20,749 bases of DNA from Propionibacteriaceae bacterium UBA7704 (lineage in GTDB: Bacteria > Actinomycetota > Actinomycetes > Propionibacteriales > Propionibacteriaceae), in contig DLGC01000016.1 of NCBI GenBank assembly GCA_002482525.1, forward strand, positions 175,025 to 195,773, written 5' to 3'. The first letter of the stretch is position 1. Each line of letters begins with the position of its first letter. Of the stretch, positions 1-5,596 are shown piece by piece. The translations under genes and the position numbers were made by a program. The notes below the pieces were generated by a model, which saw only the letters and a list, made by a program, of their open reading frames with translations, was not told the origin of the DNA and did not search any database.

Positions 1-46
1 AGGCGCTTTGTGTGGTCGTTTTGTGGTGGCCAGATCACTCAGCTTC

Positions 47-83
47 GGCTGGTTGAGGAGGCCCGCAGGGTCGTCTCGAAACC
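47..83. repeat. REP-like palindromic element
   Basis: An imperfect palindrome of the form GGTTGAGGAG...TCTCGAAACC lies 10 bases beyond the stop codon of the secreted-protein gene that ends at 93. The same element recurs at 3656-3810 and, in reversed order, at 5320-5358 and 5413-5451. It can fold into a hairpin in RNA from either strand, so it may end or protect the transcript of the neighbouring gene; that role is inference. The first 46 bases of the window hold nothing else I can support. Confidence 0.75.
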
Positions 84-92
84 AGGCAACTT

Positions 93-935
93 CTAGCCGT
101 TGATGAGGGATTGGAGTTCGCCGATTTCAAGGGTGCGGCTGCCGGTGTAGGTGTGATCGAAGGTGCCTGAGTAGCCGTTGGTGGTCCAGTCGATGCGCCA
201 GTGGGTGTCGGCGGTGACGGTGTAGGGGTGTCCGATCTTCGATTTGGTTTGGTAGACGTAGCCGCAGGTGGGGGAGGGCTTGGTTGCGGGTTTGACTGTT
301 TTGGGTCTGATGGTGGTGGCTGTGCAGTTTTTCGAGTGTCCGTCGCCCATGGTGAAGGTGGTGGAGGTCCAGGTTGCGGTGAGGGTGAAGGTGAGGCCGT
401 CGTGGTGGGCGGTGGTGGTCACTGTGGTGGGTCGGTCTGTCCAAAGCCAGATGGGGAAACCTACGGCGAGCATGTTCCACTCGTTGACGGAGGGGTCGGG
501 GCCGAAGCGTGGGGTGGGGTTGGGCAGGTTGAGGCTTGCGGTGACGTCTTGGACTTGGGCACTAGTAGGCCGCCGGGGCCTCTTTTTTGCGGGCTTGCTG
601 CTGGCGCGTGTGCACGTTCCGCCGTCGGTGGCAGCCAGACGGTGTGTCCGACAGAACCGAAGCCAATTGGAATCGGCTTCGGACTTTTCGACCGGATTTC
701 TGTGGTTGTAGCTTCGGCGTGTTGACGTGGTTGTCGATGCCGTGGACGACGGACGGTCTCCTGGGCAGCCCCGGGTACCACGCCCAGAGATACGTCCGTC
801 AGAAGTCTTGACCGTTGCGAGTTTGGCACAACTCTTGCGCGTTGCGGCGTCGGCGTTGGGCGCGACTATTCCTATCGAGATCACGGCGAGTAATGCAGCT
901 GCAACTGCCAGCTGTGGCTTGTGTTGAGTCAGCAT
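93..935 (-). CDS. Secreted protein with PKD-like C-terminal domain (module A)
   Basis: 280 aa. Residues 1-30 form a signal peptide with a likely ADA-AT cleavage site. Residues 31-138 are a low-complexity, Lys/Arg/Ser/Thr-rich, cysteine-containing linker that I cannot assign. Residues 139-280 form a beta-rich domain with WLWTD (163-167), MGDG (196-199), two cysteines (C204, C224) and a GELQ ending. This is the pattern of an uncharacterised actinobacterial PKD-like exported family; the function is unknown. The start ATG overlaps the end of the upstream lipoprotein gene (ATGCTGA), so translation is probably coupled and the two products probably work together outside the membrane. The C-terminal 140 residues differ at only three positions from the paralogue at 3813-4616, while the N-terminal halves do not align. 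The family link is from recalled sequence pattern. Confidence 0.85.
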   Translation of the reverse strand: MLTQHKPQLAVAAALLAVISIGIVAPNADAATRKSCAKLATVKTSDGRISGRGTRGCPGDRPSSTASTTTSTRRSYNHRNPVEKSEADSNWLRFCRTHRLAATDGGTCTRASSKPAKKRPRRPTSAQVQDVTASLNLPNPTPRFGPDPSVNEWNMLAVGFPIWLWTDRPTTVTTTAHHDGLTFTLTATWTSTTFTMGDGHSKNCTATTIRPKTVKPATKPSPTCGYVYQTKSKIGHPYTVTADTHWRIDWTTNGYSGTFDHTYTGSRTLEIGELQSLING

Positions 936-1504
936 TTCGCCACCACGTCGCCGAGCGCACTTGAGATCTTGAGGTGCCCTTGATCGCGGGCAAAGTGCAA
1001 GACGTCAGATGTGTAGCCAGCCGAGATTGCGTCCTCCGCAGGCGCAACAAGTCTTGCCGTGCTGGCATCGCGACAGTCTTCGAGGGTGACCAAGGAGTCG
1101 GGTGTGGCTTTGTCAGGAGCCCGCTTCAGCCAAGCCGTCGTCGTGCTACCACCAACCATCTTGGTTTTGGTCTCTTTCAGGGCCCGGTAGATATTCATGG
1201 AGTCCTCAAGGAAATCGCCAGTCGCAACTTCGAGAAGCGCGGGGGTCGGCTCGTCAAGGCCACCCGCGCGCCAGATTCGGTCGTCCTCCGCCACGAACTT
1301 CCGGTACACGACTTCGGCCTCGGCGTAGAGCGCGTCTTCCTTCACCTGTTGGTCGTATTCGGCTTTGTAGCAGGGCGCTGGCGTGCCGCCGCCGGAGGGT
1401 GTGCAGGTGTAGGTGGGCGCGGCGTTGGGGTCTGGCTGGGTGCAGCCAGACCCCAACAAGGCAACGATCACCGCGAGTGCGGCGACGCTTTTCGGGATTG
1501 CCAT
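929..1504 (-). CDS. Predicted lipoprotein (module A)
   Basis: 191 aa when started at the ATG at 1504. That start has AGGAG six bases upstream and is the only ATG shared with the paralogue at 4610-5185; longer in-frame starts are not supported. Residues 1-20 are a signal peptide ending LLGSG before C21, a lipobox with Leu at -4 rather than the usual -3, so lipidation is likely but not certain. Residues 54-110 look helical (Tyr/Glu-rich, YRKF, YRALK). The C-terminal half has C144 and a final C191, both also present in the paralogue and plausibly a disulfide. It resembles an uncharacterised actinobacterial lipoprotein family; no function is claimed. It lies upstream of, and overlaps by 7 nt, the secreted-protein gene. 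Its first 68 residues are nearly identical to the paralogue, the rest is diverged. Confidence 0.83.
   Translation of the reverse strand: MAIPKSVAALAVIVALLGSGCTQPDPNAAPTYTCTPSGGGTPAPCYKAEYDQQVKEDALYAEAEVVYRKFVAEDDRIWRAGGLDEPTPALLEVATGDFLEDSMNIYRALKETKTKMVGGSTTTAWLKRAPDKATPDSLVTLEDCRDASTARLVAPAEDAISAGYTSDVLHFARDQGHLKISSALGDVVAKC
1424..1457 (-). other. 14-bp perfect hairpin inside lipoprotein signal/lipobox codons (module A)
   Basis: A perfect inverted repeat (arms GTTGGGGTCTGGCT and AGCCAGACCCCAAC, 6-nt loop) lies inside the coding sequence and spans the lipobox cysteine, roughly codons 16-27. The mRNA would form a very stable stem just as the signal peptide emerges. The same hairpin is at 5105-5138 in the paralogue. 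No U tract follows, so it is not a standard terminator. Its role is unknown; translational pausing or attenuation is an inference. Confidence 0.7.
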
Positions 1505-1612
1505 GGGCATCTCCTGAGGGTGGTTGCCAGACACCTTGGCACACCGAAACGGGCGCGACAACCGTCATTCCGGAGTTGTCCACAGCTGAATCGATCAAAC
1601 ATTTCCTGATGC
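1505..1612 (-). promoter_or_regulatory. Conserved 5' region of module A with a DnaA-box-like 9-mer
   Basis: This leader is alignable with the region in front of the second module (5186-5300), although both are non-coding. Shared parts are the AGGAG ribosome site, a small inverted repeat TGCCA-N7-TGGCA at 1525-1541, and a block holding TTGTCCACA (1576-1584) followed by TGAATCGATCAAA. TTGTCCACA matches the actinobacterial DnaA-box consensus. I could not pick a convincing -35/-10 pair. The conservation shows that the copied unit includes its own regulatory region. Confidence 0.5.
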
Positions 1613-1638
1613 ACAAAGAATGGTCGAAATGCGAGATG

Positions 1639-1712
1639 GGCCACCGTCAACCGTGGCAAGAAACTCCGCGCGACTCCTCGCGTCGATGTTCAGCCAGACG
1701 CTGACGGTGGCC
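1639..1712. repeat. Spaced 11-bp inverted repeat
   Basis: GGCCACCGTCA (1639-1649) and TGACGGTGGCC (1702-1712) are perfect inverted copies separated by 52 bases. They lie between the module A leader and the 3' end of the nitroreductase gene. The position would suit a bound site or a remnant of a mobile end, but nothing decides this. Confidence 0.35.
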
Positions 1713-1727
1713 AAGAACCACTCAGGA

Positions 1728-2477
1728 TCAGTCGGTAAACTCAAACCCTTGCGCGCGCAGCGACGCGGCAATAGTGGGGTAGTAGATCGTCGAATAGGTC
1801 TTAGCGGTGTCCTGGGAGTAGGTGCCCATGTGGGTCAGACCCTGCGCGTCCCACCAAGCCCGCAACACGGCGTCATACTCCGCCACTCCGCTGGCGACCT
1901 TGTCCGCGTCGTAGCGCTCGGGCATCGCGTAGGACTCCAGCGGTACCCGCGGCTTGACCTGCGCCATGCGCTCGGTATCGGGGACGCCCAGAGTTGCGGC
2001 AACCACCGGGTAGGTGCGCGGCGGCAGCTCCAGGAACTCGATCAGCTGCTCGGGATTGCGGCGAATGCCACCGATCGGAGTGCTGCCATAGCCCAGCGCA
2101 TTGGCTGCAGCCTGGAAGGTCGCCAGCGCGATGCCGGCGTCCACGGAGCCTGCCACGATGCCCTCGGCGGAGCGCTCCACGACCTGTTCGGTGCCGGCAA
2201 TCTTGGCCGCCTCTGCGGTGCGGTTGAAGTCCATGACGAACACCACAACCACATCTGCGCCAGCCACCTGGGGCTGTCCGCCGGCGATCTCTGCGACGCG
2301 CGCAATGCGCTGCTTGTCGCGAATCACGAGCAGCGAGGTCTGCTGTCCGTTGATCGACGTCGGCGCTTGCTGCGTGGCGCGCAGGATGGCGTCCAAATCG
2401 TCCTCGCGAACCGGCTCGCCGGTGAAGGCGCGCACTGATCGGCGCTGGCTGAGTTGTTCGATAACGGGGTTGTTCAC
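1728..2477 (-). CDS. NADPH-dependent nitroreductase/oxidoreductase, NfsA/FRP type
   Basis: 249 aa, the usual length for NfsA/FRP-type flavin oxidoreductases. These bind FMN and use NADPH to reduce nitro-aromatics, quinones or flavins in the cytosol. Visible family features are the N-terminal RRSVRAF (FMN contact), QQAPTSINGQQ near residue 37, the central YGSTPIGGIR (FMN-binding loop) and the KPR-x-P segment near residue 180. The start is GTG at 2477 with AAAGG about nine bases upstream. It follows the DUF1304 gene by 36 bases on the same strand, so the two form an operon. That operon is divergent from a TetR regulator and probably controlled by it. The natural substrate is not evident from the sequence. 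Confidence 0.9.
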   Translation of the reverse strand: MNNPVIEQLSQRRSVRAFTGEPVREDDLDAILRATQQAPTSINGQQTSLLVIRDKQRIARVAEIAGGQPQVAGADVVVVFVMDFNRTAEAAKIAGTEQVVERSAEGIVAGSVDAGIALATFQAAANALGYGSTPIGGIRRNPEQLIEFLELPPRTYPVVAATLGVPDTERMAQVKPRVPLESYAMPERYDADKVASGVAEYDAVLRAWWDAQGLTHMGTYSQDTAKTYSTIYYPTIAASLRAQGFEFTD

Positions 2478-2513
2478 CTGTATTGCCTTTCGTGAAATTT
2501 CTCAGTGGGGGTC

Positions 2514-2897
2514 TTAGCCCAAGCCGATGCCGAACGCGATCAGTCCGATCAACGGGGGGAGAAGTTGAGTCAGTGCCGCACGCGCCTTGTCGGGACTGGA
2601 CGCCAGCAGCACCACACCGGCGAGCACCATGGACGCAGCGCCGGCGAACACCAGCACGGCGCCAACCAGCGTTGCCCCTGAGGCGAAGACTGCGATTCCG
2701 ATGGCGACTTCGACAGCCAAGAACAGGTTGTAGAAGCCCTGGTTGAAAGCAAGTGCCTTGGTGGTCTGTGCCTCGTCGTCGGTGGTGCCGAACACGGCAC
2801 GGGTGCGGACGGTAGTCCAACTGACCGACTCCAACCAGAAGATGTAGCCGTGGATGAGCGCGGCGATGCCAACGATCACAAGCCCGATGACAACCAT
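2514..2897 (-). CDS. DUF1304 family small integral membrane protein
   Basis: 127 aa with four hydrophobic segments (about residues 1-22, 52-72, 75-99, 108-126). The signature residues of the DUF1304 family are visible: an N-terminal HGYIFWLES, then VFG, and NQGFYNLFLA before the second helix. The family has no established function, but its members often sit beside oxidoreductases and TetR or MarR regulators. Here it is the first gene of an operon with the nitroreductase and starts 22 bases from the edge of a large operator-like palindrome. The ribosome site (AGGA, about 10 bases upstream) is mediocre. Confidence 0.9.
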   Translation of the reverse strand: MVVIGLVIVGIAALIHGYIFWLESVSWTTVRTRAVFGTTDDEAQTTKALAFNQGFYNLFLAVEVAIGIAVFASGATLVGAVLVFAGAASMVLAGVVLLASSPDKARAALTQLLPPLIGLIAFGIGLG

Positions 2898-2917
2898 TGC
2901 GAATCCGTCCTGACGTT

Positions 2918-2962
2918 TTGTACTGACTGATCTAATATATACTGGATCGACCAGTACACAAA
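2918..2962. promoter_or_regulatory. Divergent promoter with TetR-type operator palindrome
   Basis: A 38-bp palindrome covers 2920-2957. Arms GTACTGACTGATC and GATCGACCAGTAC match at 10 of 13 positions around an AT-rich centre (TAATATATACTG). The centre holds TATACT (2938-2943) as a -10 candidate for the tetR gene and, on the minus strand, TATATT (2934-2939). A minus-strand -35 candidate TTGTGT (2956-2961) lies 16 bases away. A repressor bound here would cover both promoters. The operator length and symmetry suit a TetR protein and the neighbour encodes one; direct binding is inferred. Confidence 0.65.
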
Positions 2963-2988
2963 TCGCCTGTCCATGACTGGAGGTTCAG

Positions 2989-3570
2989 ATGGGACGCCCC
3001 CAGGAGTTCGACACCGCTCAGGTGGTGCGGGCTGCCCGCGAGGTCTTCTGGGCTGAAGGCTTCCAGGACGCGGCCATGCCTGAGTTGGAATCGGCCACCG
3101 GGCTGTGCCGCTCGAGCATCTACCACGCCTTCGGCAGCAAGCGAGGCCTCTTCGATGCCGCCATCGCCAACTACCTCGACGAGGTCGTCCGGCCGAAGCT
3201 GCGGCCCCTGATGGCCGATCCGGTCGCTGCCAGCGCCGTCACCGACTACCTGCTCGGACTGCGCGCCATGATCGAGAAAGCCCAAGGCTCGGACGCATCG
3301 GGCGGCTGTCTGCTCGTCAACACCGCCACCTCAGCCCTTGCCGCGGACCCCGCCCTGCGTCAGATCATCGCGGACTACCGCAGCGAACTCGACGCGGCAT
3401 TGCTCAGCGGTCTGCGCGCCCGGCATCCGCACAGGTCCGAAGCGGATCTCACCAAGGACGCTCACACCTGCACGGGCCTGATCATCGCCGCGCTCTCCAT
3501 CGCGAAGGCCGACCCACAAGGTGCGTTGAGCTATCTCGATCTCGCAGTGGCGACGGTAGCCAGTCGGTAG
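2989..3570 (+). CDS. TetR/AcrR family transcriptional regulator
   Basis: 193 aa. Residues 8-55 form the TetR helix-turn-helix (AREVFWAEGFQDAAMPELES, then SSIYHAFGSKRGLF with the typical Y-x-x-F-x-x-K). The C-terminal ligand domain contains GGCLLVNT at 105-112. A cysteine in this position (C107) recalls electrophile-sensing TetR proteins such as NemR, where a cysteine is the sensor. That parallel is family knowledge applied by similarity and is not proven here. The ATG has GGAGG six bases upstream. The gene is divergent from the DUF1304/nitroreductase operon, so a quinone-, electrophile- or nitro-compound-responsive repressor is the natural reading. Confidence 0.93.
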   Translation: MGRPQEFDTAQVVRAAREVFWAEGFQDAAMPELESATGLCRSSIYHAFGSKRGLFDAAIANYLDEVVRPKLRPLMADPVAASAVTDYLLGLRAMIEKAQGSDASGGCLLVNTATSALAADPALRQIIADYRSELDAALLSGLRARHPHRSEADLTKDAHTCTGLIIAALSIAKADPQGALSYLDLAVATVASR

Positions 3571-3580
3571 TGCTGGGCCG

Positions 3581-3633
3581 TGCCCTTCGACAAGCTCAGG
3601 GAACGGCTTCTCACTCAGGGAACGGGCTTCTCA
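3581..3633. repeat. Dispersed-type repeat with a short tandem duplication
   Basis: Directly after the tetR stop, CCCTTCGACAAGCTCAGGGA (3583-3602) is an imperfect palindrome of a kind that is widely dispersed in actinobacterial genomes. It is followed by a near-duplicate of CTCAGGGAACGGCTTCTCAC. It could act as the 3' hairpin of tetR. No coding signal is visible from 3571 to 3812. Confidence 0.6.
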
Positions 3634-3655
3634 CCACGGACAAGTCACTCAAGTT

Positions 3656-3810
3656 CGGCTGGTTGAGGAGGCCCGGAGGGCCGTCGTGTCGTGGGCGCTC
3701 GACTCTCCACCGGCTGGTTGAGGAGGCCCGCAGTGCCGTCGTGTCGTGGGCGCTCGACTCTCCACCGGCTGGTTGAGGAGGCCCGCAGGGCCGTCTCGAA
3801 ACCAAGCAAC
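3656..3810. repeat. 55-bp tandem repeat built from REP-like elements
   Basis: Three units start with CGGCTGGTTGAGGAGGCCCG at 3656, 3711 and 3766, an exact period of 55 bases. The first two are full length and share a tail ending GGGCGCTCGACTCTCCAC. The third is cut short and ends in the canonical GTCTCGAAACC form seen at 47-83. The array abuts the 3' end of the second secreted-protein gene. Confidence 0.85.
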
Positions 3811-3812
3811 TG

Positions 3813-4616
3813 TTAGCCGTTGATGAGGGATTGGAGTTCGCCGATTTCGAGGGTGCGGTTGCCGGTGTAGGTGTGATCGAAGGTGCCGGAGTAGCCGTTG
3901 GTGGTCCAGTCGATGCGCCAGTGGGTGTCGGCGGTGACGGTGTAGGGGTGGCCGATCTTCGATTTGGTTTGGTAGACGTAGCCACACGTCGGGGAGGGCT
4001 TCGTTGCTGGTTTCACTGTCTTGGGTCTGATGGTGGTCGCTGTGCAGGTTTTCGAGTGTCCGTCGCCCATGGTGAAGGTGGTTGAGGTCCAGGTTGCGGT
4101 CAACGTGAAGGTGAGGCCGTCGTGGTGGGCGGTGGTGGTCACGGTTGCGGGTCGGTCTGTCCAAAGCCAGATGGGGAATCCGACGGCGAGCATGTTCCAC
4201 TCGTTGACGGAGGGGTCGGGGCCGAAGCGTGGGGTGGCGTCGGGGAGCTTGAGCTTGGCTGCCACCTTCCTGAGCTGAGCCTCGCTGGGAGGATTCGGCG
4301 CCGGAGTGCTGGTTTCTGTCGGCGCTGGAGGTCCTTCACACTCGGGGTCCTTGCCCGGAACGCAGGGCTGGTCAGCGGACTGCGCGGGTGCGGGTTGGGT
4401 CTTCGATGTGGTGTCGTCGCCTTTGTCGCCTTCGGAGACATCCACCGTGGGGTTCGATGTGTCTACCTCCTCCTCAGCCTCAGCGAGGCAATCAGCAGTC
4501 TTGCAGCGGACTGTGGGTTCGGTGGGTGCGGCCTTGGCGTCCGCGGGGCCTTGGCCGGGCAGAAATAGGGCCGCTGCGGCCACGAGAACCAACGCCATGG
4601 ATGCTCGCCTTAGCAT
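3813..4616 (-). CDS. Secreted protein with PKD-like C-terminal domain (module B)
   Basis: 267 aa, paralogue of the protein at 93-935. The signal peptide is about residues 1-27 (ending ADA). The linker (28-125) is acidic and Pro/Thr-rich with four cysteines (C38, C43, C85, C93), unlike the basic linker of module A. The C-terminal domain (from about residue 126) is nearly the same protein: MGDG, the CTATT and PTCGYVY cysteines, and GELQSLING at the end. The ATG at 4616 overlaps the stop of the lipoprotein gene (ATGCTAA), indicating translational coupling. Function is unknown. An exported protein partnered with the lipoprotein is the best reading, and the linker is the part that varies between copies. 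Confidence 0.85.
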   Translation of the reverse strand: MLRRASMALVLVAAAALFLPGQGPADAKAAPTEPTVRCKTADCLAEAEEEVDTSNPTVDVSEGDKGDDTTSKTQPAPAQSADQPCVPGKDPECEGPPAPTETSTPAPNPPSEAQLRKVAAKLKLPDATPRFGPDPSVNEWNMLAVGFPIWLWTDRPATVTTTAHHDGLTFTLTATWTSTTFTMGDGHSKTCTATTIRPKTVKPATKPSPTCGYVYQTKSKIGHPYTVTADTHWRIDWTTNGYSGTFDHTYTGNRTLEIGELQSLING

Positions 4617-5185
4617 TCGGCAACCCAGAGGTACTTGCCATGCGCGATCTTTAGCGTGTCGCCGATTCGGACAAAGTACGCGGTGCGTTGGGTAATCCGG
4701 CCCGGTTGTGGTTCATTGCCCTTCGAACCCATGCTGACGCTACTTGTATCCAAGCAAACTGAGAGAGTTGCGATGGAGCCATCACGAACGTCGCTAGGAG
4801 TGCGTCTTACCCAGGCGAGGTCGAACTTCCCGCCCGATGCAGTAGCTTTCGCGGCCTTGAGGGCGCGGTAGGCCTTCATTGCGCTTGCGAGGTAGGAGCC
4901 GGTGGTCGTGTCAAGCAGCACCTTGGTGGGATCTTCTATGCCACCGATTCGGTTGATCCGCTCCTCTTCGGCGATGTACTTGCGGTACACCGCTTCGGCC
5001 TCGGCGTAGAGCGCGTCTTCTTTGACTTGTTGGTCGTGTTCGGCTTTGTAGCAGGGTGCTGGTGTGCTGCCGTCGCTGGGTGTGCAGGTGTAGGTGGGTG
5101 CGGCGTTGGGGTCTGGCTGGGTGCAGCCAGACCCCAACAAAGCGACGATCACCGCGAGTGCGGCGACGCTTTTCGGGATTGCCAT
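4610..5185 (-). CDS. Predicted lipoprotein (module B)
   Basis: 191 aa, the same length as the module A paralogue. The signal peptide and LLGSG-C21 lipobox are identical, as is most of residues 1-68. Beyond that the sequences diverge but keep the layout: helical YRKY...YRALK, then LSVCLD with C144, YFVRIGDTLKI, and a final C191. The internal VCLD and terminal cysteine look like a conserved extracellular disulfide. This copy is closer than module A to the consensus I recall for this actinobacterial family. The start at 5185 has AGGAG six bases upstream; the longer reading from 5215 would run through the conserved leader and is unlikely. Function unknown. Confidence 0.85.
   Translation of the reverse strand: MAIPKSVAALAVIVALLGSGCTQPDPNAAPTYTCTPSDGSTPAPCYKAEHDQQVKEDALYAEAEAVYRKYIAEEERINRIGGIEDPTKVLLDTTTGSYLASAMKAYRALKAAKATASGGKFDLAWVRRTPSDVRDGSIATLSVCLDTSSVSMGSKGNEPQPGRITQRTAYFVRIGDTLKIAHGKYLWVAEC
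5105..5138 (-). other. 14-bp perfect hairpin inside lipoprotein signal/lipobox codons (module B)
   Basis: The arms and the 6-nt loop are identical to the hairpin at 1424-1457 and sit at the same codons of the paralogous gene. No base differs between the copies, whereas the flanking coding sequence has synonymous changes. Confidence 0.7.
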
Positions 5186-5300
5186 GGGCGTCTCCTGGGG
5201 GTGGTTGCCTGTCACCTTGGCACATTGGGAAATGGGGCGACAACTGCTTTTTGGGAGTTGTCCACAGGTGAATCGATCAAAGGTTTTGCTTTGTGTGAGT
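5186..5300 (-). promoter_or_regulatory. Conserved 5' region of module B with a DnaA-box-like 9-mer
   Basis: Aligns with 1505-1612. Kept elements are the AGGAG ribosome site, the TGCC...GGCA small inverted repeat and TTGTCCACA (5258-5266) followed by GGTGAATCGATCAAA. The bases between the elements have changed, so the shared elements are probably under constraint or recently copied. The stretch from 5186 to 5596 (411 bases) has no gene: it holds this leader, two REP-like elements and the upstream region of the next gene. Confidence 0.5.
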
Positions 5301-5319
5301 TGGGTGTGATGGTGCGGGG

Positions 5320-5358
5320 GTTTCGAGACGAACGCTTCGCGTTCTCCTCAACCAGCCG
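5320..5358. repeat. REP-like palindromic element, reversed order, copy 1
   Basis: GTTTCGAGACGAACGCTTCG continuing to CTCCTCAACCAGCCG. It contains an inner hairpin GAACGC-TTC-GCGTTC. It is the reverse-oriented relative of the elements on the other side of module B. Confidence 0.75.
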
Positions 5359-5412
5359 AAGGGAGGGGACCGGGGCTTGGTGGGGGCAGCCGGGGGAGTA
5401 GCGGGTGCGGGG

Positions 5413-5451
5413 GTTTCGAGACGAGCGCTTCGCGTTCTCCTCAACCAGCCG
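5413..5451. repeat. REP-like palindromic element, reversed order, copy 2
   Basis: Same element as 5320-5358 with one clear substitution (ACGAGCG for ACGAACG), 93 bases further on. Both copies are preceded by the direct repeat GGTGCGGGG, so the duplication includes flanking sequence. Confidence 0.75.
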
Positions 5452-5596
5452 GGGGATGAGCGGGCGGCGGTTCGTGGGGTTCTGCGGGTTCACGAGCGCC
5501 GTCCACCACGAGCGGGGACAACCCCTCTCAGGGGGTGCCGCGACACCGGCGGACCACTAGCCTTGGGGGCGAGCAACGTCTGGTGGTGACCGCCCA

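Noticed and set aside
1505..1561. N-terminal extension of the module A lipoprotein starting at 1561
   Set aside because: The extension lies in the conserved leader, would place residues before a standard signal peptide, and the paralogue does not share that start. The ATG at 1504 with AGGAG is better.
1576..1584. Replication origin suggested by DnaA-box matches
   Set aside because: Only one box occurs in each leader, with no cluster, no AT-rich unwinding region and no dnaA, dnaN or replication gene nearby.
1620..2438. 272-aa plus-strand open frame opposite the nitroreductase
   Set aside because: The minus frame has the full nitroreductase motif set. The plus frame has no ribosome site or family signature.
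3656..3810. CRISPR-like array
   Set aside because: The 55-base units are continuous tandem copies without unique spacers, and no cas genes are nearby.
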